DNA from: Candidatus Syntropharchaeum sp.
Lineage (GTDB): Archaea; Halobacteriota; Syntropharchaeia; Alkanophagales; Methanospirareceae
Length of the DNA stretch: 8,784 nt
NCBI GenBank assembly: GCA_016782355.1
Contig: JADHYP010000056.1
Span: 1 to 8,784, forward strand
Direction: 5' to 3'
The notes under the pieces were generated by a model that was given only the letters and a program-made list of their open reading frames with translations, did not search any database and had not been told where the DNA came from. Shown piece by piece: positions 1-5,530 of the stretch (the stretch's first letter is position 1; every line of letters starts with the position of its first letter). The position numbers were made by a program, and so were the translations under genes.

Positions 1-56
1 GAACTCTTTAAAACAGCGAAACTTATTAATCTATTTATTATTCTCATAGTATTTCG

Positions 57-63
57 TAAATAA
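57..63 (+). promoter_or_regulatory. Possible TATA box for tRNA-Ala (and perhaps psmA)
   Basis: The stretch TAAATAA lies about 27-33 bases upstream of the tRNA 5' end, where an archaeal TBP site would sit if transcription begins just before the mature tRNA. The whole first 85 bases are very AT-rich and hold no convincing open reading frame. Other AT-rich stretches, for example TTATTAAT near 23-30, are alternatives. No clear BRE is seen, so the exact box is uncertain. Confidence 0.3.
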
Positions 64-89
64 CTATCTATCTTTGAAAATAAAAGGCG

Positions 90-161
90 GGGCTCGTAGC
101 TCAGTGGACGAGTGCCTCCTTCGCGAGGAGGAAGCCACGGGTTCAAATCCCGTCGAGTCCA
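90..161 (+). tRNA. tRNA-Ala (anticodon CGC)
   Basis: A full cloverleaf folds by eye. The acceptor stem is 90-96 with 154-160, the D stem 99-102 with 110-113, the anticodon stem 115-119 (CCTCC) with 127-131 (GGAGG), the variable loop 132-136, and the T stem 137-141 with 149-153 around TTCAAAT. The 7-base anticodon loop TTCGCGA puts CGC at 122-124, reading the Ala codon GCG. The third acceptor pair is G-U (G92, T158), the classical alanine identity element, and the discriminator base is A161. CCA is not encoded, so the tail must be added enzymatically. No intron is present. Small oddities are a G-U pair at 10:25 and C rather than the usual A at the end of the short D loop (position 21). psmA begins 62 nt downstream. 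Confidence 0.95.
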
Positions 162-189
162 TAGGTAGGTAAGTAAGTAAGTAAGTAAG
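162..189 (+). repeat. Tandem TARG tetranucleotide repeat (7 units)
   Basis: Directly after the tRNA discriminator base come two TAGG units followed by five TAAG units with no interruption, filling about half of the tRNA-psmA spacer. Because the period is 4 and each unit starts with TAA or TAG, the array puts stop codons in all three plus-strand frames. It probably arose by replication slippage. It would form the 3' trailer of the tRNA precursor, and the 5' leader of psmA if the two are cotranscribed. Confidence 0.85.
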
Positions 190-211
190 GAAAGAAACAA
201 AATGTACAAAA

Positions 212-219
212 GAGGTGAT
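212..219 (+). promoter_or_regulatory. Strong Shine-Dalgarno site of psmA
   Basis: GAGGTGAT matches the complement of the archaeal 16S rRNA 3' end (GATCACCTCC) over eight bases, and ends 4 nt before the ATG at 224. It fixes the psmA start in preference to the nearby in-frame ATG codons at 230, 233 and 242. Confidence 0.85.
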
Positions 220-223
220 GTAA

Positions 224-1000
224 ATGCAGATGATGCCGCAAATGGGTTATGATAGGGCGATAACGGTGTTCAGCCCTGATGGAAGGTTATTTCAGGTGGA
301 ATACGCAAGAGAAGCGGTGAAGAGGGGCACTACTGCCGTTGGAATAAAGGCGCTGGATGGTGTCGTGCTATTGGTGGACAAGAGGTTGACTTCCAGGTTA
401 TTGGAAGGTGGCTCGGTAGAGAAGATATTTCTGATAGACGAGCATATAGGAGCAGCAACTTCCGGATTGGTCGCGGACGCAAGGATGCTGATAGATAGGG
501 GCAGGGTAGAGGCGCAAATAAACAAAATCGTGTATGATGAAGCGATAGACGTGCAAACCTTAGCGAAGAAGATATGTGATTTTAAGCAAGCATATACACA
601 AATTGGCGGGCTCAGGCCTTTTGGCACCGCGTTGTTGATCGGGGGTGTATATAATGGGAATAATTATCTTCTTGAGACTGACCCAAGCGGGGCATTGCTT
701 GAATATAAAGCAACTGCGATAGGTTCGGGACGGACTATCGTAACGGAGATGTTTGAGGAGAAATATGATGAGAACATCATGCTTGAGGATGCCATCTTGC
801 TCGGTTTAGAAGCATTATATAGAGTGACAGAAGGGAAGATAGGCACAACAACCGTGGATGCAGGTATCGCGGAGTTAGAGAAGAAGGAATTCCGGATCTT
901 AAGTGCCGGGGAGTTAGAGCCGTATATAAAGAAAGTGAAGGAGAGACATGAAAAGGCGGAGGGAGCAAGTGAAGAGGGGAAGGAAGGGAAGGAGAAATAG
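224..1000 (+). CDS. psmA: Proteasome subunit alpha
   Basis: Encodes the 258-residue alpha subunit of the archaeal 20S proteasome, which forms the outer heptameric rings, gates entry to the proteolytic chamber and docks PAN/Cdc48-type ATPases. Residues 9-28 carry the proteasome alpha signature (YDRAITVFSPDGRLFQVEYA), followed by GTTAVGIK. Lys67 in VEKIFLID matches the pocket lysine that receives the HbYX tail of the ATPase in Thermoplasma. GLRPFG (around 129-134) is the usual RPYG-type motif with Phe for Tyr. The last 20 residues are a highly charged Glu/Lys/Gly tail encoded by a polypurine tract (about 971-997), slightly longer than usual. The start is set by the strong SD at 212-219. It is the first gene of a compact five-gene cluster; SBDS begins 6 nt after the stop. 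No beta subunit gene is in the window. Confidence 0.97.
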   Translation: MQMMPQMGYDRAITVFSPDGRLFQVEYAREAVKRGTTAVGIKALDGVVLLVDKRLTSRLLEGGSVEKIFLIDEHIGAATSGLVADARMLIDRGRVEAQINKIVYDEAIDVQTLAKKICDFKQAYTQIGGLRPFGTALLIGGVYNGNNYLLETDPSGALLEYKATAIGSGRTIVTEMFEEKYDENIMLEDAILLGLEALYRVTEGKIGTTTVDAGIAELEKKEFRILSAGELEPYIKKVKERHEKAEGASEEGKEGKEK

Positions 1001-1006
1001 GGTTGA

Positions 1007-1699
1007 ATGGTGAGTCTGGACAAGGCGGTGATAGCGAGGTATAAGCACGGTAAGAAGAATTTTGAAGTCCTTGTAGACCCCGAAAAGGTAGATTCGATCA
1101 GAAGCGGTGCTGAAGAGGGGATAGAAGATGCTTTAGCGGTGGATGAGATATTTGAAGATGCGTCAAAAGGCGAAAAAACGACAGAAGACGATTTGATGGC
1201 GGTGTTTTCTACCACAGACGTAGAAGAGATAGCGAAAAGGATATTAAAAGAAGGAGAGGTGCAGCTTACCGCAGAGCAAAGGCGTAAAAAAGTGGAGGAG
1301 AAGAAGAACATGGTGATAGAGCGAATTTGTCGCATCTCCATAAACCCGCAGACGAATACACCCCACCCCGCACAAAGAATAGAAATAGCGATGAAAGAGG
1401 CAAAGGTGCACATTGACCCTTTTAAGAGTGTGGATGAGCTGGTAAGTGAGACGGTGAAGGCTATAAGGCCGATAATCCCGATAAAGATAGAGGAGATACA
1501 GATAGCGCTAAAAATCCCTGCTGCGTACACAGGTCGGGTATATGAGCTAAAAAATAATTATGAAGTGACGAAGGAAGAGTGGCAAGAAGATGGCTCATTC
1601 ATCGCGTTGTTGCGAGTGCCCGCGGGAATGAGAGATGAACTTTTCTCTTTTTTGAATGCGATAACAAAAGGAGAAGTTCAAACGAAGGTCGTGAAGTGA
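1007..1699 (+). CDS. Ribosome maturation protein SBDS homologue
   Basis: A 230-residue archaeal orthologue of the Shwachman-Bodian-Diamond syndrome protein. In eukaryotes SBDS works with the GTPase EFL1 to release eIF6 from the 60S subunit; archaea have SBDS and aIF6, and the role is presumed similar. The start MVSLDKAVIARY and the following KNFEVLVDP are typical of the N-terminal FYSH domain (about 1-90). Then come the helical middle domain (about 95-165, with RICRISINPQTNTPHP and RIEIAMKEAKVHID) and the ferredoxin-like C-terminal domain (about 165-230). Length is normal for the family. ATG at 1007 has only a weak ribosome site (GGAG at 991-994), so translation may be coupled to psmA, whose stop is 6 nt upstream. 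The psmA-SBDS-exosome order is well known in euryarchaea. Confidence 0.95.
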   Translation: MVSLDKAVIARYKHGKKNFEVLVDPEKVDSIRSGAEEGIEDALAVDEIFEDASKGEKTTEDDLMAVFSTTDVEEIAKRILKEGEVQLTAEQRRKKVEEKKNMVIERICRISINPQTNTPHPAQRIEIAMKEAKVHIDPFKSVDELVSETVKAIRPIIPIKIEEIQIALKIPAAYTGRVYELKNNYEVTKEEWQEDGSFIALLRVPAGMRDELFSFLNAITKGEVQTKVVK

Positions 1700-1700
1700 A

Positions 1701-1720
1701 GAGTAGAGTAGAGTAGAGAA
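1701..1720 (+). repeat. GAGTA pentamer repeat at the SBDS-rrp4 junction
   Basis: Three exact GAGTA units and a fourth variant, GAGAA, fill almost the whole gap between the SBDS stop and the rrp4 start. TAG codons at 1704, 1709 and 1714 fall in all three frames. It resembles the stop-rich TARG array after the tRNA and is likely a slippage product. GAGTAGAG also occurs once after uS15 (8004-8011). Confidence 0.75.
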
Positions 1721-1729
1721 GTGAAAAAT

Positions 1730-2413
1730 ATGTATAAAGTTGTGGTGCCGGGAGATTTTATTTCCGAGGAGGCGGAACGTGCAGGAGAGGGGACTTACGT
1801 TGAAGATGGTAAGGTTTACGCAATGAGTTACGGTATAGTGGAAGAGAGAGAAGAGATAAAGGTGGTAGCGCTTTCCGGGAAGTACATGCCGGCGAAGGGG
1901 GACGTAGTGATAGGAAGGATAGCCGAGATTTCGTTTCCTTTCTGGATAGTGGACATCGCTTCTCCTTACGAAGCTCGATTGCACGTCTCAGAATTTGCAG
2001 AAGGGAGGGATAAAATCGAGTTTGGCAGCATGAGTAGATATTTGGACGTAGATGATTTTATCGTGGCGAAGGTGATGGATGTGAACGTGTTGATGCGGAT
2101 AGAATTGGCATTAAAGGAAGAATTCAAGATGAGTGGTGTGGGGAGATTGGTAGAAATACCGCATACTAAGGTGCCACGAGTCATAGGGCGGAGTGGTTCG
2201 ATGATAAAGACGTTAAAGGAGAAATGCAATTGCTTTATATTCATCGCGAAGAATGGTCGCATCTGGATAAAAGGCAGTGAAGCTGACATGAACCTCGCAT
2301 CTGAGGTGATATTGAAGATTGTGAATGAAGCTCATACGTCAGGTTTAACGGATAGAGTGACGAATTTTTTAGATTCTTTTCGAAGGGATAAAGAAAAGGG
2401 AGAAGAGAAATAG
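1730..2413 (+). CDS. rrp4: Exosome complex RNA-binding protein Rrp4
   Basis: Encodes a cap subunit of the archaeal RNA exosome. Rrp4 (or Csl4) trimers sit on the hexameric Rrp41-Rrp42 ring and feed RNA into its pore. Counting from the ATG at 1730 (227 residues), an N-terminal beta domain carries VVPGDFISEE and GTYVEDGKVYA, an S1 domain covers about 55-130, and a type-I KH-like domain covers about 140-205 with the loop VIGRSGSMIK (GRSG 153-156). The ending EAHTSGLTDRVTNFL is typical of Rrp4. An in-frame GTG at 1721 would add three residues (MKN). I prefer ATG 1730 because it lines up with my recollection of the Archaeoglobus start (MRKIVLPGD) and has AAGTGA 6 nt upstream. The C-terminal tail is Lys/Glu-rich. 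rrp41 follows after 14 nt. Confidence 0.94.
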   Translation: MYKVVVPGDFISEEAERAGEGTYVEDGKVYAMSYGIVEEREEIKVVALSGKYMPAKGDVVIGRIAEISFPFWIVDIASPYEARLHVSEFAEGRDKIEFGSMSRYLDVDDFIVAKVMDVNVLMRIELALKEEFKMSGVGRLVEIPHTKVPRVIGRSGSMIKTLKEKCNCFIFIAKNGRIWIKGSEADMNLASEVILKIVNEAHTSGLTDRVTNFLDSFRRDKEKGEEK

Positions 2414-2427
2414 GATAAAGAAGAAAA

Positions 2428-3174
2428 ATGAAAGAAGGAACAGAAAGAAAGCTTATAATAGATGGGAAGAGATTGGATGGAAGGGGTTTTGAAGAACTCA
2501 GACCGATAAAAATAGAGATTGGAGTGTTAAAAAGAGCAGATGGGTCATGTTACTTAGAAGTAGGAGATAATAAGGTGATAGCTGCGGTCTATGGACCGAG
2601 GGAGATGCATCCAAGGCACGCACAGGATGCAAAAATGGCGGTGATTAAATACCGGTATAACATGGCGCCTTTTTCGGTGGACGATAGAAAAAGACCGGGA
2701 CCGGATAGAAGGAGCGTGGAGATATCGAAAGTGAGTAGAGAAGCGTTCGACCCGGTCATTATGAAAGAATATTATCCGAAGATGGCGATAGAAGTTTATG
2801 TGGAGATGCTACAGTCGGATGCAGGGACGAGAACAGCGGGAATAAATGCGGCTTCGGTCGCGCTCGCGGATGCCGGGATACCAATGACGGATTTGGTTTC
2901 TTCAATTGCAGTAGGTAAAATAGACGGGGAAGTGGTATTGGATTTGACCGGTGTGGAAGATAATAATGGAGAAGCGGATATGCCGATAGCGATGATTGCG
3001 AGAACAAATACGATAACCGCACTGCAAATGGATGGTCACCTGACAAAAGAAGAATTTAAACGCGGGTTGAAGCTTGCGATGGGCGCATGCCATCAGATAT
3101 ACGAATTGCAGAGAGCGGCGTTAATAGAGCGATACAGTAAGAGCGAGGGAAGAGAGGAGAAAAAGAGGGACTAA
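2428..3174 (+). CDS. rrp41: Exosome catalytic subunit Rrp41 (RNase PH-like)
   Basis: Encodes the 248-residue catalytic subunit of the archaeal exosome ring, which degrades RNA from the 3' end with inorganic phosphate, releasing nucleoside diphosphates, and can also add heteropolymeric tails. The RNase PH fold starts at [19 protein letters not shown] (12-30). [22 protein letters not shown] (RNA and phosphate-binding arginines near 94-95) and [14 protein letters not shown] (130-143) are hallmark segments. The two catalytic aspartates are visible as D178 and D184 in [12 protein letters not shown], with the same six-residue spacing as D182/D188 of the Sulfolobus enzyme. The subunit therefore looks active. 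It lies 14 nt after rrp4 and ends 2 nt before rrp42, consistent with coordinated production of a 1:1 heterodimer. Confidence 0.97.
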   Translation: MKEGTERKLIIDGKRLDGRGFEELRPIKIEIGVLKRADGSCYLEVGDNKVIAAVYGPREMHPRHAQDAKMAVIKYRYNMAPFSVDDRKRPGPDRRSVEISKVSREAFDPVIMKEYYPKMAIEVYVEMLQSDAGTRTAGINAASVALADAGIPMTDLVSSIAVGKIDGEVVLDLTGVEDNNGEADMPIAMIARTNTITALQMDGHLTKEEFKRGLKLAMGACHQIYELQRAALIERYSKSEGREEKKRD

Positions 3175-3176
3175 AA

Positions 3177-3959
3177 ATGGGACTCGAAATTATAGCAGAT
3201 ATAAGGAAAGATTATGTATGCAATTTGGTAAGAGGAGGGAAGCGGGAAGAGGGAAGAGGATTTCGTGAATACCGTGAGATAAGCGTGGAGCGGGATATAA
3301 TAAAGAGGGCAGAAGGTTCAGCAAGGGTGAAGATAGGGGATACAGAGGTTTTAGTGGGCGTAAAAGTAGAACTTGGCGAGCCTTTTTCTGATACGCCGGA
3401 TAAAGGAGTGATAATAACAAATGCAGAGCTTGTTCCGCTGGCATCGCCAGAATTTGAATCGGGACCGCCGAATGAAAACAGTGTACAGTTGGCGAGAGTG
3501 GTGGACCGGGGGATTCGAGAGTCAAAAGCAATTGACCTGGAGAAATTGTGTATAGAAGAAGGAGAGAAGGTGTGGATAGTTTTTATTGACGTACATGTAT
3601 TAGATAACGATGGTAACCTGGTGGATGCCGCTGCGTTAGGTGCTATTGCCGCTCTTCTGGATATCCGCATACCTAACGAGAGATATGGCTTAACGGGGGA
3701 GAACACACTGCCGATGCGGGATACACCGGTGGCGGTAACGATGGCGGAGGTCGAAGGGAATATCTTAGTGGACCCGAATTTTAATGAGGAAAACGCAGCC
3801 ACAAGCAGGTTAACGGTGATTTCAAATGCAGACGGTTCGTTATCCGGGATGCAGAAGAGCGGAAGTGGCGGGCTAAAGGAAGAAGAGGTAGTTGAGATGG
3901 TGGAGATAGGGATAGAAAAGGCGAGGGAAATAAGAGAAAAGTATCTCTCTCCACTTTGA
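3177..3959 (+). CDS. rrp42: Exosome non-catalytic subunit Rrp42
   Basis: Encodes the 260-residue partner of Rrp41 in the exosome hexamer. Rrp42 has the RNase PH fold but lacks the catalytic aspartate pair; it contributes to RNA binding and to shaping the active site in Rrp41. Typical segments are GRGFREYREISVERDIIKRAEGSARVKIG written in part at 27-54, the block FESGPPNENSVQLARVVDRGIRES spanning 93-116, DVHVLDNDGNLVDAAALGAIAAL at 138-160, and LVDPNFNEENAATSRLTV at 197-214. Length is normal for the family. It starts 2 nt after the rrp41 stop, so translation is almost surely coupled. In many euryarchaea the genes for L37Ae and RpoP follow; here the cluster ends with 131 nt of non-coding DNA before tfe. 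Confidence 0.96.
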   Translation: MGLEIIADIRKDYVCNLVRGGKREEGRGFREYREISVERDIIKRAEGSARVKIGDTEVLVGVKVELGEPFSDTPDKGVIITNAELVPLASPEFESGPPNENSVQLARVVDRGIRESKAIDLEKLCIEEGEKVWIVFIDVHVLDNDGNLVDAAALGAIAALLDIRIPNERYGLTGENTLPMRDTPVAVTMAEVEGNILVDPNFNEENAATSRLTVISNADGSLSGMQKSGSGGLKEEEVVEMVEIGIEKAREIREKYLSPL

Positions 3960-3970
3960 CTGTGATTTTA

Positions 3971-3997
3971 TAACCACAGATTACACAGATTTCCACG
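3971..3997. repeat. CACAGATTA 9-bp-period repeat after rrp42
   Basis: Two tandem 9-mers, CACAGATTA (3975-3983) and CACAGATTT (3984-3992), are preceded by TAAC and followed by CCACG. In my recollection, intergenic sequences of this look (AACCACAGATTACACAGAT) recur in many unrelated genomes as short dispersed elements near gene ends. A weak hairpin, CTGTG (3960-3964) with CACAG (3975-3979), overlaps its left side just after the rrp42 stop. Its role in transcript ending is unknown. The rest of 3998-4035 shows nothing I can identify. Confidence 0.6.
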
Positions 3998-4038
3998 AGA
4001 AAGTGAGAAGATACGAGAAGTCAGAGGACAGAAATTAG

Positions 4039-4052
4039 CTATACAAATATAG
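4039..4052. promoter_or_regulatory. Inverted repeat upstream of tfe TATA box
   Basis: CTATACAAATATAG is a perfect 5-bp inverted repeat (CTATA/TATAG) around a CAAA centre, lying immediately upstream of the proposed BRE/TATA of tfe. Its position suits an operator for a dimeric regulator, but AT-rich palindromes also arise by chance, and CAAATATA inside it could itself be a TATA box. Confidence 0.35.
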
Positions 4053-4066
4053 AAAGTTTAATTTTA
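4052..4066 (+). promoter_or_regulatory. Likely BRE/TATA promoter of tfe-HD pair
   Basis: The purine stretch GAAAG (4052-4056) resembles a BRE and is followed by TTTAATTTTA (4057-4066), a fair archaeal TATA box centred about 29-30 nt before the tfe ATG. No Shine-Dalgarno sequence occurs in the AT-only bases just before that ATG, so a leaderless or nearly leaderless transcript is likely. This would be an independent promoter separating tfe from the exosome cluster. Confidence 0.5.
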
Positions 4067-4090
4067 TTAGAAGTCATATTATAATTTATA

Positions 4091-4621
4091 ATGATAGCGA
4101 AAGAGTCGCAGGTGTTAGAGGGGGGCAATTTCTTAGTGAAGGAATATTTCAGGAAGATGATAGGGGAAGAAGGGATGAAGATAATGGAGAACGTCCCAGC
4201 GGGAGAAATAACCGATGAGGAAATTGCAAGGCTAAGCGATACCAAACTCAGTTCTGTAAGAAAGGTTCTATATACGTTGTATGAAAACAGGATAGCAGAG
4301 TATAGGACTGAGCGAGATGATAATAGCGGCTGGATAACCTATTTGTGGCGCTTTAATCGTGACAACGTCAAAAAGATAATGGAAGAAGAAGCGGAGGTAA
4401 ATTTAAATGAATTAAACAGGCAACTTGAAGAGGAACGCAAAGGTGTGTTTTACCAGTGCAACTGTCAACGCATTCTATTTGAAGAAGCGGCGGCGAAAAA
4501 CTTCTGTTGTGATGAATGCGGCTCAAATTTTGAATATATAGATAATGGTAGTTTAATAAAAGAGTTAGAAGAGCAGGTAGAAGTGATAGCGAAGTGGATG
4601 AAAGGGATAAAAAAAGGATAA
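4091..4621 (+). CDS. tfe: Transcription factor E alpha subunit (TFE)
   Basis: Encodes a 176-residue homologue of the N-terminal half of eukaryotic TFIIE-alpha. TFE joins the RNA polymerase-TBP-TFB complex, helps open promoter DNA and contacts the polymerase clamp and stalk. An extended winged-helix domain covers about 12-90 (GEEGMKIMENVP, ITDEEIARLSDTKLSSVRKVLYTLYENRI in part, and SGWITYLWRF at 79-88). A charged linker helix (92-117) leads to a zinc ribbon (about 120-150) and a short C-terminal helix. The ribbon has a normal second knuckle (C140-D-E-C143) but the first is C123-N-C125, CxC instead of the usual CxxC; C139 is an extra cysteine. The start has no SD and is preceded by TTATAATTTATA, suggesting leaderless translation. 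The HD gene overlaps its 3' end by 28 nt. Confidence 0.93.
   Translation: MIAKESQVLEGGNFLVKEYFRKMIGEEGMKIMENVPAGEITDEEIARLSDTKLSSVRKVLYTLYENRIAEYRTERDDNSGWITYLWRFNRDNVKKIMEEEAEVNLNELNRQLEEERKGVFYQCNCQRILFEEAAAKNFCCDECGSNFEYIDNGSLIKELEEQVEVIAKWMKGIKKG
4581..4587 (+). promoter_or_regulatory. Ribosome-binding site of the HD gene inside tfe
   Basis: AAGTGAT, close to the GGTGAT core, lies 6 nt before the GTG at 4594 and supports that start. It is inside the tfe coding sequence, so translation of the HD gene depends on ribosomes initiating within the tfe message. Confidence 0.5.
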
Positions 4622-5139
4622 GAAGCGAGTGCATAGGGCTACTGAGAGAAGTTGGCTGTGGTGAAGCAGTTGTCGAACATTGTATCGCGGTTGCAGAACT
4701 TGCTTTGGAAATCGCTCTTCATCACAATCACAGTGAAGGTCACGATAGTGTGGATGAAAACATGGTTTTTAAGGGAGCGCTGCTGCATGACATAGGCAGG
4801 GCTCGTTCGCATGGCGTGGAGCATGGGTTCGTGGGTGGAGAAGTGGCAAGAGAGTTAGGGCTGGAAGAGAAAGTGGTGAGAATAATTCAAAGGCACGTGG
4901 GTGCAGGGATAACAGCAGAGGAAGCAAAGGAAGTGGGATTGCCACCTGTGGATTTCATACCTGAGACAATGGAAGAGAAAATAGTGGCGCATGCCGATAA
5001 CTTGATGGATGGATGGAGAAGAACGAGCATAGAACACGCAATAGCGAATTTGAAGGGGCAGTTAGGCGAAGCGCACCCGTCCATAGATAGGATGATGAGG
5101 TTACACGAGGAAGTGATGGGGAAGAGTGGAAACCCCTAA
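4594..5139 (+). CDS. HD-domain metal-dependent phosphohydrolase (TIGR00295-like)
   Basis: A 181-residue archaeal HD-domain protein that I recognise as resembling the TIGR00295 family; its substrate is unknown to me. HD enzymes cleave phosphoester bonds using a divalent metal. The ligands are visible: H29 (VVEHCIAVAE), the doublet H65-D66 (GALLHDIGRA), H77 (VEHGFVGGE), H101 (QRHVGAGI) and D135 (VAHADNLMDGW). The segments GLPPVDFIPETMEEKIVAHADNL are characteristic of the family. GTG at 4594 is the only start codon in frame before the conserved region and has an SD 6 nt upstream. It overlaps tfe by 28 nt in another frame, pointing to translational coupling. It ends 7 nt from the convergent uL24 stop. 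Nucleotide phosphatase or phosphodiesterase activity is plausible but not shown. Confidence 0.87.
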   Translation: MDERDKKRIRSECIGLLREVGCGEAVVEHCIAVAELALEIALHHNHSEGHDSVDENMVFKGALLHDIGRARSHGVEHGFVGGEVARELGLEEKVVRIIQRHVGAGITAEEAKEVGLPPVDFIPETMEEKIVAHADNLMDGWRRTSIEHAIANLKGQLGEAHPSIDRMMRLHEEVMGKSGNP

Positions 5140-5146
5140 ATCCGAA

Positions 5147-5515
5147 TTATCTTCCCAATGCGCTTTCCCTTAGCTTATCCTTTAATTCTAACTTTGTTAT
5201 CACGACATTTGAGGGATGGACGGTTCGAGGCACTTCAGATAAATCCGACCTTGCAACAACGACGCCTTCTACGGTTATCTTTTCCCCCTTCAGGTCCACG
5301 GTCCTTACTTTACCTTCTTTACCTTTATCGTCTCCCCGCACTACCCTTACCGTATCGCCTTTTCTAAGCGGGAAACTTCTTTTACCGTATTTATCCCGCA
5401 GTTCATCGGAAAGAGCTGCGCTCATGAACTTGTGTCGTATATGCAAAGGTGCATTATACCTCGCTTTTCTTTGTTTTCTCGGTTGTTTAGACTTCTCGGA
5501 TTTTATTTTTATCAC
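5147..5515 (-). CDS. rpl24: 50S ribosomal protein uL24 (L24p/L26e)
   Basis: Encodes the 122-residue archaeal uL24, an early-binding large-subunit protein near the exit tunnel that helps start 50S assembly. The N-terminal block SKQPRKQRKARYNAPLHIRHK (9-29) and LSDELRDKYGKRSFPLRKGD (35-54) are typical of the archaeal/eukaryotic form. The KOW motif follows (KGDTVRVVRGDDKGKEGKV, 52-70), then VHPSNVVITKLEL. The GTG start is firm: AGGAGGT on the minus strand lies 5 nt before it. Eight residues (MIKIKSEK) precede the usual conserved start. Its normal place is inside the spc/S10 ribosomal operon between uL14 and eS4; here it is instead downstream of an acylphosphatase-like gene and away from other large-operon ribosomal genes. 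It ends 7 nt from the convergent HD gene. Confidence 0.94.
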   Translation of the reverse strand: MIKIKSEKSKQPRKQRKARYNAPLHIRHKFMSAALSDELRDKYGKRSFPLRKGDTVRVVRGDDKGKEGKVRTVDLKGEKITVEGVVVARSDLSEVPRTVHPSNVVITKLELKDKLRESALGR

Positions 5516-5520
5516 TTCAA

Positions 5521-5527
5521 ACCTCCT
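5521..5527 (-). promoter_or_regulatory. Strong Shine-Dalgarno site of uL24
   Basis: Read on the minus strand, AGGAGGT lies 5 nt before the GTG start of the uL24 gene and sits in the 15-nt gap after the stop of the acylphosphatase-like gene. It settles the GTG start and implies independent, efficient initiation for uL24 on a shared message. Confidence 0.85.
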
Positions 5528-5530
5528 ATT

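Noticed and set aside
162..189. TARG array as a CRISPR or other spaced repeat
   Set aside because: The units are 4 bp, contiguous and lack spacers; it is a simple tandem repeat.
202..252. Short upstream open frame (ATG 202) overlapping the psmA start
   Set aside because: It has only 16 codons, no SD of its own and contains the psmA SD, so it is most likely chance.
664..1530. Long minus-strand open frame (288 codons) across psmA and SBDS
   Set aside because: It lies antisense to two certain genes. Its translation is rich in Ser, Phe, Ile and Thr, as expected from the complement of purine-loaded codons, and shows no recognisable domain.
3212..3802. Minus-strand open frame (196 codons) antisense to rrp42
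   Set aside because: It shadows a well-conserved gene and has Ser/Thr/Pro-rich low-complexity composition without motifs.
3960..3979. CTGTG/CACAG hairpin as a terminator of the exosome cluster
   Set aside because: The stem is only 5 bp with a 10-nt loop and no following T-run, so it is too weak to call.
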